Below, piece after piece: positions 1 to 6,916 of a DNA stretch of 39,756 nucleotides. The DNA is from Clostridiaceae bacterium (GTDB lineage Bacteria; Bacillota; Clostridia; Clostridiales; Clostridiaceae): contig JACMJL010000270.1 of NCBI GenBank assembly GCA_014380625.1, forward strand, positions 1 to 39,756, written 5' to 3'. The notes under the pieces are model-generated. The model saw only the letters and a program-made list of their open reading frames with translations. It was not told the origin of the DNA and searched no databases. Position numbers and translations under genes: made by a program. Position 1 is the first letter of the stretch; each line of letters starts with the position of its first letter.

Positions 1-364
1 CATCAATGCAATAAAGAGTTTCAGTACCTTTAAGTTCTGAATCAACTTCTCCCCTTTTTTTAACCCACTTTTCTTTTAATATCTTCCTCAACACCATTGC
101 TTTCCCATCAATCTCTATAATCCCTTCTACCTCAGTTTCCAACATATGAATAACGTTGTTTTGATCATCCAAAGGTTGTATTTCAAATTTGCTTCGATCC
201 TTACTATCCTTATCAAATAGCAGCCATGTGAAACCATCAAAAATTGTAGTTTTACCTAGTTTGTTCTCTCCGCAAATATTAGTAACCTTTTCAAAGTCTA
301 TGGTAAGATTTTTAATACCCTTAAAGTTTTTTAGCATCAATTGTTTTAATTTAATTACACCCAT
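1..364 (-). CDS. SMC/RecF-like AAA ATPase, N-terminal part (prophage)
   Basis: Partial gene that runs off the left edge; only about the first 121 residues are present. The protein starts MGVIKLKQLMLKNFKGIKNL and carries a Walker A loop GENKLGKTT near residue 32, followed by FDGFTWLLFDKD. This is the pattern of SbcC/RecF/SMC-type ATPases, which open with a conserved FKGIK strand. The start is the ATG at 362-364, preceded by the strong ribosome site CTGGAGGG. Phages of Firmicutes often carry such an ATPase beside single-strand annealing or RecT-type recombination genes, so a recombination role is likely but inferred. It lies directly downstream of the antirepressor and on the same strand. Confidence 0.75.
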   Translation of the reverse strand, partial: MGVIKLKQLMLKNFKGIKNLTIDFEKVTNICGENKLGKTTIFDGFTWLLFDKDSKDRSKFEIQPLDDQNNVIHMLETEVEGIIEIDGKAMVLRKILKEKWVKKRGEVDSELKGTETLYCID

Positions 365-388
365 TTATTAACCCTCCAGTTTATTTAT

Positions 389-1159
389 TTAACTCACCTT
401 ATTTTTAATAGACATTTCTTTGACTATCGCTGTATATATTTCAATAAGTTTGCTGTCATCAGCTATAACATCTAAATAATTAATTTTTTCAGCCTTGCTC
501 TTTGCCATACCTTCTCTAATAAGCCTGCGAATTTTGTTTTCCAATCTAATCTTCAAGTCACATTTCGCTCTAGACTCTAATGCTTTATAAATTACTTCTT
601 TGGGTAAGTTATAACTCTTTAATTTCTTACAGATCTTAGCCACTAACCTATTAGTTTGCTCTCTCCAATCATCCTTTGGACTAATTACTATAACTTCTCT
701 TATTTCCTGAACTGCTTCAGTTACTGCTGCAGATTGATCCTTTGCCTCCTGAAGTTGTAACCTCATATCTTTCATATTCTGAGCCTGCATTATTATTAGA
801 TCCTCTAGAGACTCTGGCTTCGCAATTTCTTTAAACTTTCTTTCAACTAGAATGAAATACTTTCTAGCCTCTGAACCCTTTTCATTGTTTTGAACCATAG
901 CTAGTTCTTTCGCAGTATCTATTGTTAAAGCGTATTCAATGGTATTTATCCAAGTGTTTTCCCCTTTCTCCTTTTTGGGAAAGCTAGTAAAATCAACACC
1001 TTCAACGAACTCATACTTTTCTATTTTCTCTTTCATCCAATCTGAAAACTTTTTTCCAACCTCCAAAAATTTATGCAACTCTCTGCCATCTACTAACTGT
1101 CCATGGGCTCCTTCATAAACTGGCATTAATCCATTCTCTAAAACCTTGAAATCCTTCAC
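389..1159 (-). CDS. Phage antirepressor, AntA/AntB domain plus ORF6C domain
   Basis: 256 aa. The N-terminal part (about residues 10-115: LVDGRELHKFLEVGKKFSDW, then IEYALTIDTAKELAMVQN and GSEARKYFILVERKF) is the AntA/AntB antirepressor pattern. Residues about 120-160 look coiled-coil, and the C-terminal part (about 158-250, starting ISPKDDWREQTNRLV) fits the ORF6C domain. Such proteins counteract phage repressors and favour lytic growth; that role is from family knowledge. The start is GTG at 1157-1159, with the ribosome site AGGGAGG 7 bases upstream. It follows the Cro-like gene by 20 bp and is probably co-transcribed from the operator-controlled leftward promoter near 1467-1495. Confidence 0.85.
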   Translation of the reverse strand: MKDFKVLENGLMPVYEGAHGQLVDGRELHKFLEVGKKFSDWMKEKIEKYEFVEGVDFTSFPKKEKGENTWINTIEYALTIDTAKELAMVQNNEKGSEARKYFILVERKFKEIAKPESLEDLIIMQAQNMKDMRLQLQEAKDQSAAVTEAVQEIREVIVISPKDDWREQTNRLVAKICKKLKSYNLPKEVIYKALESRAKCDLKIRLENKIRRLIREGMAKSKAEKINYLDVIADDSKLIEIYTAIVKEMSIKNKVS

Positions 1160-1179
1160 TCTTTTATCCTCCCTACAAA

Positions 1180-1413
1180 TTAATTTATTAATTTAGTAGA
1201 CATTTTGTCAACTTCCATGTTAAAAAAAATGTCTATTACATTAGACTTAAATAGATCTGCTATAGCAGCTTTTTCTTTATCCGTAAATGCTAAGTGACCA
1301 TTTAACTTCATGTTAAAGGTTGCCCTCTTAATACCAAGCAGTTCAGCCATATATTTTTGATCAACTGCTTCTAGTGCCATAAATGCTTTAATAATTCTTT
1401 TAGTTCTATTCAT
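1180..1413 (-). CDS. Small Cro-like helix-turn-helix protein
   Basis: 77 aa, almost entirely one HTH domain: KYMAELLGIKRATFNMKLNG is a recognisable turn and recognition helix. The ATG at 1411-1413 has the ribosome site AAGGGAGGTG. It is divergent from the CI-like repressor at 1592 and first in the leftward (early lytic) operon with the antirepressor, so a Cro-like role is inferred. Its last codons contain an extra copy of the operator half-sites (1197-1211), so repressor could also bind inside the gene. Confidence 0.75.
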   Translation of the reverse strand: MNRTKRIIKAFMALEAVDQKYMAELLGIKRATFNMKLNGHLAFTDKEKAAIADLFKSNVIDIFFNMEVDKMSTKLIN

Positions 1414-1444
1414 AATTTCACCTCCCTTGGCATATAATATTGAA

Positions 1445-1539
1445 TTGACGTTTCGTCTATAAATTCATTTTAGTAGACATTACGTCTACTGTCAATATAT
1501 ATTATGTCTGTTTTTAAAAATAAATATACGTTTTGTCAT
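1445..1539. promoter_or_regulatory. Phage operator/promoter region of the first lysogeny switch
   Basis: Three related 15-bp sites of the form TAGAC-N5-GTCTA: TTGACGTTTCGTCTA (1445-1459), TAGACATTACGTCTA (1474-1488) and the weaker TATACGTTTTGTCAT (1525-1539). On the minus strand TTGACA (1490-1495), a 17-bp spacer and TAAAAT (1467-1472) make a good sigma-A promoter for the Cro-like/antirepressor operon. The middle operator lies exactly in its spacer and the first lies just past the likely start point. The third site is upstream of the repressor's own -10. Binding by the repressor at 1592 is inferred. Confidence 0.75.
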
Positions 1540-1568
1540 TTTTCTTTAATTTCAGTTGCCAATATGTA

Positions 1569-1574
1569 TATAAT
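1569..1574 (+). promoter_or_regulatory. Putative -10 box of the CI-like repressor gene
   Basis: TATAAT at 1569-1574, only 18 bp before the ATG at 1592. No convincing -35 box is seen at 16-18 bp spacing, so the promoter may depend on activation, or the transcript may be almost leaderless. Confidence 0.4.
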
Positions 1575-1591
1575 ATAGTGAGGTGTTTATT

Positions 1592-1921
1592 ATGTTTGGG
1601 GATAGGCTGAAACTATTACGAAGTGAAAAAGATTTGAAGCAAGAAGAACTTGCTAAAATATTTAATGTACATAAAACTACGGTTTCTAATTGGGAGAAAT
1701 CAAAAAGATTCCCTGACGAGGATACCCTCAATAAAATAGCAGATTACTTTGAAGTAACTCTTGATTATCTATTAGATAGAACTAATGAAAAAAGCTTTAC
1801 TGTAATTAAACATGGCGATTTTGAATTCGAAATTAATAAGAAAAACCAAGACGAAGAAAAAAACAATCAAATAAAATTAAAACTTAGAGAAATGCTTGAT
1901 TTGTTTTCTGATGAAAAATAA
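1592..1921 (+). CDS. CI-like XRE-family phage repressor
   Basis: 109 aa from the ATG at 1592, preferred over the in-frame GTG at 1583 because GTGAGGTG (1578-1585) is its ribosome site. Residues about 4-60 form a complete XRE/Cro-CI HTH: LRSEKDLKQEELAKIFNVHK, then TTVSNWEKSKRFPDEDTL and IADYFEVTLDYLLDR. The remaining 45 residues are charged and have no peptidase domain, so it is not a LexA-like self-cleaving repressor. It is divergent from the Cro-like gene and ends in a terminator. It is the likely repressor for the TAGAC-type operators beside it. Confidence 0.85.
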   Translation: MFGDRLKLLRSEKDLKQEELAKIFNVHKTTVSNWEKSKRFPDEDTLNKIADYFEVTLDYLLDRTNEKSFTVIKHGDFEFEINKKNQDEEKNNQIKLKLREMLDLFSDEK

Positions 1922-1939
1922 TAATTTTATATTAATAAT

Positions 1940-1972
1940 GGCTATCGCAAATAACTTTGTGATAGTCTTTTT
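1940..1972 (+). terminator. Rho-independent terminator of the CI-like gene
   Basis: Stem GGCTATCGCAAA (1940-1951) pairs over 12 bp (two G-T wobbles) with TTTGTGATAGTC (1956-1967); loop TAAC; then TTTTT. Confidence 0.85.
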
Positions 1973-2112
1973 AATTCTCCATTTAGCAATAAATAAGAAA
2001 TTTGTCGGAATTATTCCATCTAAATGTACTTTCCAAACCCTTTACAACCCATATATGTATATTATATAATTTACATAGAACACTTGTTCCCGTGAAAACG
2101 GAGGGGGCTTAT

Positions 2113-2304
2113 ATGAAAATAGGAATAAATGATATAGAAACTATAGAAAGCTTGATTGTTAAAATGGATATTAATTCAATCAAAAGGAAAGGACAAGTCA
2201 TCTTTAAGCAAAATCACTTCTGCACACAAGATCTAACAATAATTAAAGAAACCATTGATGATCTGCTTAAGTTTGAATTGAACAACAAGAATGACAACAC
2301 ATAA
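2113..2304 (+). CDS. Small hypothetical prophage protein
   Basis: 63 aa, starting at the ATG at 2113, which has the very strong ribosome site GGAGGGGG (2100-2107); a longer reading from 2002 lacks such a site and would cover the promoter region. The protein starts MKIGINDIETIESLIVKMDI and is predicted helical and soluble, with one Cys. I recognise no family. It stands alone between two terminators, with an AT-rich stretch containing TATAAT-like sequence near 2060-2070. It lies in the position where phages keep accessory lysogenic genes, but no function can be assigned. Confidence 0.6.
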   Translation: MKIGINDIETIESLIVKMDINSIKRKGQVIFKQNHFCTQDLTIIKETIDDLLKFELNNKNDNT

Positions 2305-2343
2305 CAGTAACCTTAAATCTAATATTCGAGCCCTAAAATTAAT

Positions 2344-2392
2344 AAAACAATGAAAAATACCAATCCTCAAAAGTGTTGTTTTTCATTGTTTT
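2344..2392. terminator. Bidirectional hairpin terminator
   Basis: AAAACAATGAAAAA (2344-2357) and TTTTTCATTGTTTT (2379-2392) form a perfect 14-bp stem with a 21-nt loop. The A/T-rich arms could end transcription from either side. The rest of the gap up to 2557 shows no gene or other clear signal. Confidence 0.65.
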
Positions 2393-2557
2393 GTTTTACC
2401 TAGCAATATGAGGTGTCCTAACACCACTATGTAATTCTAAAGGCTTGTCCATCTATAGCCAATGGCCTTAACCCTATCCCCTCTACCAATTGCTTTTCTG
2501 CCTATTTAAAGGCTCCTTACAAATCTTATCTCTTTTGATCTTTAAAACACCACTCTT

Positions 2558-2788
2558 TTAATTACCGCCGATTTTTCTCAAAACTCCGTATCCACAATTT
2601 TTGTCTTCGGATTTCACATTTTCCATTGCTTTATTTTTTAGAAAAGTCTCACACTGTTCCACGTCAAAAACATATTTAGTACCACACTTTAATACTGGTA
2701 TCTCTCCATTCTTAGCCATTATCCTTAATCTATGTGGCGTAATTCCTAGCGCCTGTGCAGTTGGATTTAATAATGCTCTTGTCCCCAT
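2558..2788 (-). CDS. Excisionase-like / MerR-type winged HTH protein
   Basis: 76 aa. NPTAQALGITPHRLRIMAKN followed by GEIPVLKCGTKYVFDVEQCE is the layout of excisionase-family DNA-binding proteins: a HTH, a short wing, then the conserved YVFDV strand. The ATG at 2786-2788 has the ribosome site AAGGGGG. It sits downstream of the 65-aa XRE gene on the same strand and near the integrase, so a role as recombination directionality factor is plausible but inferred. Confidence 0.65.
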   Translation of the reverse strand: MGTRALLNPTAQALGITPHRLRIMAKNGEIPVLKCGTKYVFDVEQCETFLKNKAMENVKSEDKNCGYGVLRKIGGN

Positions 2789-2840
2789 TTTCTCGTCCCC
2801 CTTAATTTATTTTATTTACCAAAATCCATTACCCTAATGC

Positions 2841-3038
2841 TTATGAAAAAAATAATTCTAGTACCGGTGTTTCAAGTACTTCAGACATTTTCTTCATTAA
2901 GTCAACGCTAGGATTTTTTGCTTTACCATTTTCAATAAGTCTTAAATACTCTCTTGAAATACCTAGCATTTCTGCAAATTCTATGGTCTTATATTCCTTT
3001 TCAATCCTTTTTAGTTTGACTAATAAGCCTTGTCGCAT
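2841..3038 (-). CDS. Small XRE-family regulator of the second switch
   Basis: 65 aa, one full XRE HTH: TIEFAEMLGISREYLRLIEN, then GKAKNPSVDLMKKMSEVLETP. The ATG at 3036-3038 has the ribosome site TTGGAGGTGG. Its promoter (TTGACA 3113-3118, TAATAT 3090-3095 on the minus strand) holds a 13-bp operator shared with the divergent regulator at 3185. It is probably co-transcribed with the excisionase-like gene, so this module may control excision. Confidence 0.8.
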   Translation of the reverse strand: MRQGLLVKLKRIEKEYKTIEFAEMLGISREYLRLIENGKAKNPSVDLMKKMSEVLETPVLELFFS

Positions 3039-3089
3039 ATTCCCACCTCCAAGTAACTGACTAATTTAAATTGTCAGCTATTGTAATTT

Positions 3090-3167
3090 ATATTATCATG
3101 CATAATTTAAAGTGTCAATATTTTCGATAGATATTTATTTGACAACTAATATTATGCATGATAGTAT
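3090..3167. promoter_or_regulatory. Mirror-image divergent promoters, each with the same operator in its spacer
   Basis: Leftward promoter: TTGACA (minus strand, 3113-3118), 17 bp, TAATAT (3090-3095). Rightward promoter: TTGACA (3139-3144), 17 bp, TAGTAT (3162-3167). The 13-bp ATTATGCATGATA occurs once in each, at 3094-3106 (inverted) and 3151-3163, overlapping the spacer and -10. A protein bound to this site would shut both promoters. Confidence 0.85.
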
Positions 3168-3184
3168 GTTCTTGGGGTGATTAT

Positions 3185-3994
3185 ATGAATATAGGTGGAA
3201 GAATTAAAGAAAAGAGAGAAAAATTAGGCATTAGTCAAAGAGAATTGGCCCGCAGGATAGACATGTCTGGACAGATGATTTCAAAAATTGAAAGTGGCCT
3301 TTCAACTCCTTCAATAGATACCATTAATAAAATAGCAGCCCTTCTTAATGTGCCGGCGGCTTCTCTTTTAGAGGATTATAATGAAGAATCATTTTCATAC
3401 AAATTAATATGTGCTATAGAAGAAGCGTATAAGAATAAATATAACGGATATATAACACATGATATATTTCAAGTTTTATCAGATGATTTAGATATAGCCT
3501 ACGAGAACTTTGACAACTTTCAAATGAAAAAAACTATTTATAACACGGATAGTAAAGGCTCAAATGTTTATAGTCATATTGCTAATGAAAACTTAGATAG
3601 AACTATAGAGCTTCCTATCGATGACATACAAAAGTTATTAACTTATTATAGTGATCTAGATAATTATAAATTCAGGAAATTATGTTCAAAAGTTTTTTAT
3701 GAAGACATTGACATTAATACTGAAGTCAAAAATATCGTTAATAAATTTGCTGAAGATAATAACAATGGTATAAGTAGTAATCTGCAGTCTGGGAGCATAG
3801 ACGAGAACCTTAAGAGTCATAACAGTAGTGAATACTACAAATACCTAGAATTAAGAATTACAGAGTTAGCTGGAAATTCCATGATAACTATTAATACAGA
3901 TAAAACAAATGAAATCATTAAAAACATTGATTCTTTAATTGAATTTGAATTGCATAAATTAAAAACTAGTGTAAAGGATTTACACGAAGATTAA
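3185..3994 (+). CDS. XRE-family repressor with long C-terminal region (second switch)
   Basis: 269 aa from the ATG at 3185 (ribosome site GGGGTG). The upstream ATG at 3158 is rejected because it lies in the operator and next to the -10. Residues about 4-62 are a textbook HTH_3: KREKLGISQRELARRIDMSG, then QMISKIESGLSTPSIDTINK and IAALLNVPAASLLE. The 200-residue remainder is acidic and helical and matches no domain I recognise; it has no Ser-Lys peptidase motifs. It is divergent from the 65-aa XRE gene and directly upstream of the integrase (57-bp gap). It is the probable repressor of the 13-bp operators, controlling excisionase-like gene expression. Confidence 0.8.
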   Translation: MNIGGRIKEKREKLGISQRELARRIDMSGQMISKIESGLSTPSIDTINKIAALLNVPAASLLEDYNEESFSYKLICAIEEAYKNKYNGYITHDIFQVLSDDLDIAYENFDNFQMKKTIYNTDSKGSNVYSHIANENLDRTIELPIDDIQKLLTYYSDLDNYKFRKLCSKVFYEDIDINTEVKNIVNKFAEDNNNGISSNLQSGSIDENLKSHNSSEYYKYLELRITELAGNSMITINTDKTNEIIKNIDSLIEFELHKLKTSVKDLHED

Positions 3995-4051
3995 CAGTTT
4001 TTATTTATTACTTTATTACTTACATTGTAAAAATAATCAGGAGGCGAGCTG

Positions 4052-5494
4052 ATGGCAGCTATAGAAAAACGTGGTGAGAGTTCTTACAGACTAACTGTAT
4101 CAAGTGGATATGATAAAGAAGGTAAACAGATAAGGAAATCAAGAACTATTGATCTATCACACCTATCAGTTAAAAAACAACAGGCAGAGGCAGAGAAGCA
4201 GTTTATACTATTCCAAGAAGAAATAAAAAAAGGTCATTATGTTAACAGTGAAAAGCTAACTTTTGAAGCATTTATAGATAAATGGCTTTCAGACTATGCA
4301 CAACCAACACTGGCACCAAGGACACTTCTTGAATATAAAAAAATATTAAAAAGAATAATTTCAGCCTTAGGTCATATTAGATTAATTCAGCTTCAACCCA
4401 CTCACTTAACAGCTTTTTATAATAATTTGCGTGAAGGTGGAATAAGGCTTGATAAAAAATACACTCCAAAAGAAAATTTCAATGATATTATTTCGAACCT
4501 AGGGTATTCACTACAAGATATTTTAATAAAATCAAGCGTTTCAAAAAGTGTAATCACAAGTATAAAACATAGCAGGAAAATACAATCATCTAGTGTGATT
4601 AAAATAAGTAATTCTGTAGGGGTAAAAATAGATTTATTATTTAATTCTGTAGATGCAGAAGCTGTGTTAAGCGAAAAAAGTATACTGAATCACCATAGGT
4701 TGATTACCAATATCTTAAATAGTGCTTTGCAATGGGGATTTATACTAAATAATCCTTCATTACGCGTCAAAGCTCCCAAGGTAGCTAAGAAAGAAGCTAA
4801 GTATTATAACATTGAAGAAGTAGAATATATCCTTGAATTGATTGAAAATGAGCCTTTAAAGTATAGAACCATGATAACATTAGCCTTATATGGAGGTATG
4901 CGTATGGGTGAATTAACTGCTCTAACGTGGGAAGATGTTGACTTTGATAACTGTCTTTTGGATATAAGTAAATCATTGCAACACTTGCCTGGTGAAGATA
5001 CTTCTGTAAAATCAACTAAAACTGAAAATGTTAGAATTATTTCTATTCCTCCATCAGCCATAGGATTACTGAAAGAATATAAAAGATGGCAAAATTTAGA
5101 AAAACTAACTCAAGGCAATCTATGGATTAAAACAGATTGCTTATTTACAGCAGTTAACGGAGGTCATATTTTCCCAAGTACAGTTTCAAAATGGTTTATA
5201 AATTTTATTAGAAGGCACAATGAAGCCATTATGAATGATAATACTATCAAAAAAGAGGATAAAGAAAAGTATTTAGTTAGGAAAATTAATTTCCACGGAT
5301 TAAGACACACCTCAGCTTCAATATTGATAAATCAGAATACAGATGTAACTACAGTATCTAAGAGGTTGGGCCATGCTAGAACCTCTACAACTATGGATAT
5401 ATACAGTCACAGTTTACTGAAAGCCGATACAGTAGCTTCTGATAAACTTGAACATCTATTTAATAAAAAGAATATAAATATTAAGCAGGAATAA
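4052..5494 (+). CDS. int: Tyrosine site-specific integrase with an inserted HTH
   Basis: 480 aa, longer than the roughly 380-400 aa usual for this phage/Tn916-like group. The N-terminal AP2-like arm-binding domain (about 1-60) is followed by the SAM-like core-binding domain (about 70-235) and the catalytic domain (about 250-470). All catalytic residues are visible: R284 (GGMRMGEL), K323, H415 and R418 (HGLRH), H441 (GHAR) and the nucleophile Y451 (DIYSH). Residues about 141-205 are extra: LQDILIKSSVSKSVITSIKH and the following SSVIKISNSVGVKIDLLF look like an XRE-type HTH set between two core-binding helices. The ribosome site is AGGAGG. The gene reads towards the tRNA-Arg 3' end. Confidence 0.95.
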   Translation: MAAIEKRGESSYRLTVSSGYDKEGKQIRKSRTIDLSHLSVKKQQAEAEKQFILFQEEIKKGHYVNSEKLTFEAFIDKWLSDYAQPTLAPRTLLEYKKILKRIISALGHIRLIQLQPTHLTAFYNNLREGGIRLDKKYTPKENFNDIISNLGYSLQDILIKSSVSKSVITSIKHSRKIQSSSVIKISNSVGVKIDLLFNSVDAEAVLSEKSILNHHRLITNILNSALQWGFILNNPSLRVKAPKVAKKEAKYYNIEEVEYILELIENEPLKYRTMITLALYGGMRMGELTALTWEDVDFDNCLLDISKSLQHLPGEDTSVKSTKTENVRIISIPPSAIGLLKEYKRWQNLEKLTQGNLWIKTDCLFTAVNGGHIFPSTVSKWFINFIRRHNEAIMNDNTIKKEDKEKYLVRKINFHGLRHTSASILINQNTDVTTVSKRLGHARTSTTMDIYSHSLLKADTVASDKLEHLFNKKNINIKQE

Positions 5495-5513
5495 ATTCAA
5501 TCCTGCTTTCTTT
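5483..5513 (+). terminator. Terminator of the integrase gene
   Basis: AAGCAGGA (5483-5490) pairs with TCCTGCTT (5501-5508) over a 10-nt loop, followed by TCTTTT. The stem overlaps the integrase stop codon. Confidence 0.8.
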
Positions 5514-5593
5514 TCGTAAATTATAGTATTTTCTAGTGTGTTTTTACCTATATAAACACCAAATAAACACCATTTTCATATTTCCAGCGAATA

Positions 5594-5634
5594 GTAAAAA
5601 AATAGCAGTCACATCAAGTTACTGATATGGCTGC
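5594..5634 (-). terminator. Terminator of the tRNA-Arg gene
   Basis: On the minus strand GCAGCCATATCA (5623-5634) pairs with TGATGTGACTGC (5605-5616) with one mismatch and a G-T pair; the loop is 6 nt, then TATTTTTTTAC. It begins about 9 nt past the tRNA CCA end. Confidence 0.8.
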
Positions 5635-5642
5635 ATTTACTA

Positions 5643-5690
5643 TGGTGTGCTCGATAGGAATTGAACCTACGGCCCGCAGTTTAGGAAACT
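5643..5690. other. Presumed attachment core in the 3' half of tRNA-Arg
   Basis: Tyrosine integrases commonly recombine at the 3' end of tRNA genes and lie beside it; here the integrase ends 149 bp away. The other element end, which should repeat part of this stretch, is outside the window, so the exact core cannot be set. Confidence 0.4.
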
Positions 5691-5719
5691 GCTGCTCTAT
5701 CCGACTGAGCTACGAACAC
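5643..5719 (-). tRNA. tRNA-Arg (anticodon CCT)
   Basis: 77 nt with an encoded CCA. The acceptor arms GTGTTCG and CGAGCAC pair with one G-T. The anticodon stem GCAGT/ACTGC encloses the loop TTCCTAA, giving anticodon CCT (reads AGG). The T-arm contains GGTTCAATTCC and the D-arm AGCTCAGTCGGATAGAGC. Its 3' end faces the integrase, as expected for a phage attachment gene. Confidence 0.97.
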
Positions 5720-5802
5720 GTATTAGTTTTACTTTAACATTCTATTACAAATAATCTGTAATGTCAACAGCTCAATTTAATACGTGCACTCCTTATTTTT
5801 AC

Positions 5803-6792
5803 CTAAGCTAATATAGCATCAATCTTTGCTAATTCTTCATCGCTCCACTCTAAATTATCTAAGGCTTTAAGGTTTTCTATTATTTGACCTACTTTACTTG
5901 CTCCAATTAAAGCAGATGTAACGTGACCACCACGCAATGTCCAAGCTAATGCCATTTGGTTAATACTTTGGCCTCGACTTGCAGCAACTTCTTGTAGTTG
6001 TTTAACTTTATTTATTTTAGCTTCTGCTACATCATCTTGGCTAATAAATCCAGCTTTTTTTGCTAATCTAGAATCCACTGGAATCCCTGTTAAGTACTTC
6101 GGTGTAAGCAATCCTTGTGCTAGTGGACAGAAAGCTATGGACCCTATACCCTCTTCTTCGAGTACTTGTTGAAGTCCATTTTCTATACTTCTATCAAACA
6201 TATTGTAATAAGGCTGATGGATTAAGCATGGAGTTCCAAGCTTTTTTAATATAGTAGAAGCTTCCTTAGTCATTTCTGCACTATAGGATGATATACCTAC
6301 GTACAAGGCTTTACCTTGACGAACTATTAAATCAAGAGCTCCTAAAGTCTCCTCTAATGGTGTGTTTGGATCAGGTCTATGATGATAGAATATATCTACA
6401 TAATCAAGTCCCATACGCAATAAGCTTTGATCTAAGCTTGCCACAAGGTACTTTTTAGAACCAAGATCACCATAAGGTCCTGGCCACATTCCCCAGCCAG
6501 CTTTAGTAGAAATTACAAGTTCATCTCTATACTTTTTCAAATCATCCTTCATTATCTTACCAAAGGTTTCCTCAGCTGACCCTGGAGGTGGTCCATAATT
6601 GTTAGCAAGGTCGAAGTGAGTTACTCCCATGTCAAAAGATTTAAGCACCATTTCCCTACTGTTTTCAAATACATCTATACCTCCAAAATTATTCCAAAGG
6701 CCTAGAGAAATTGCAGGTAATAACAATCCACTTCTTCCAACTCTATTATATTTCATGTTTGAATATCTTTCAGAACTAGGTAAATATGCCAT
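5803..6792 (-). CDS. yghZ: Aldo/keto reductase, YghZ (L-glyceraldehyde 3-phosphate reductase) type
   Basis: 329 aa, close to the family's usual 330-345. The beginning (LPSSERYSNMKYNRVGRSGL, then LPAISLGLWNNFG) and the motif THFDLANNYGPPPGSAEE are hallmarks of the YghZ/MgrA group rather than generic reductases. The catalytic tetrad of the fold is visible as D61, Y66, K97 and H138 (IFYHHR). The NADPH-binding end GHVTSALIGASK is present. The family is linked to L-glyceraldehyde 3-phosphate and methylglyoxal detoxification; the substrate here is inferred. The gene is divergent from an AraC-type regulator 124 bp away, its likely controller. The ATG at 6790-6792 has an AAGGAGGA ribosome site. Confidence 0.88.
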   Translation of the reverse strand: MAYLPSSERYSNMKYNRVGRSGLLLPAISLGLWNNFGGIDVFENSREMVLKSFDMGVTHFDLANNYGPPPGSAEETFGKIMKDDLKKYRDELVISTKAGWGMWPGPYGDLGSKKYLVASLDQSLLRMGLDYVDIFYHHRPDPNTPLEETLGALDLIVRQGKALYVGISSYSAEMTKEASTILKKLGTPCLIHQPYYNMFDRSIENGLQQVLEEEGIGSIAFCPLAQGLLTPKYLTGIPVDSRLAKKAGFISQDDVAEAKINKVKQLQEVAASRGQSINQMALAWTLRGGHVTSALIGASKVGQIIENLKALDNLEWSDEELAKIDAILA

Positions 6793-6877
6793 AAAAATTA
6801 TCCTCCTTAATATTTAACTTATAATCTAATTATAGCTGTTAAATATATAAAGTATATATCAGCAAGTTCTATAAATA

Positions 6878-6886
6878 TGGTATAAT
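6878..6886 (+). promoter_or_regulatory. Extended -10 promoter of the AraC-type regulator
   Basis: TGGTATAAT at 6878-6886, a TGn extended -10, 31 bp before the start codon. The -35 position is poor. Confidence 0.55.
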
Positions 6887-6916
6887 GTCACATAGTCTAA
6901 ATTGGGAGGTAAAAAA

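Noticed and set aside
1231-1246. GTCTA-N6-TAGAC inside the Cro-like gene as a further operator
   Set aside because: The half-sites point the opposite way from the TAGAC-N5-GTCTA operators, and the codons explain the sequence; probably chance.
2002-2112. N-terminal extension of the small protein at 2113
   Set aside because: The longer reading lacks a ribosome site and covers promoter-like sequence, while the ATG at 2113 has a near-perfect one.
4797-5061. Minus-strand open frames inside the integrase gene
   Set aside because: They lie wholly opposite conserved catalytic-domain codons, with no ribosome site or recognisable protein.
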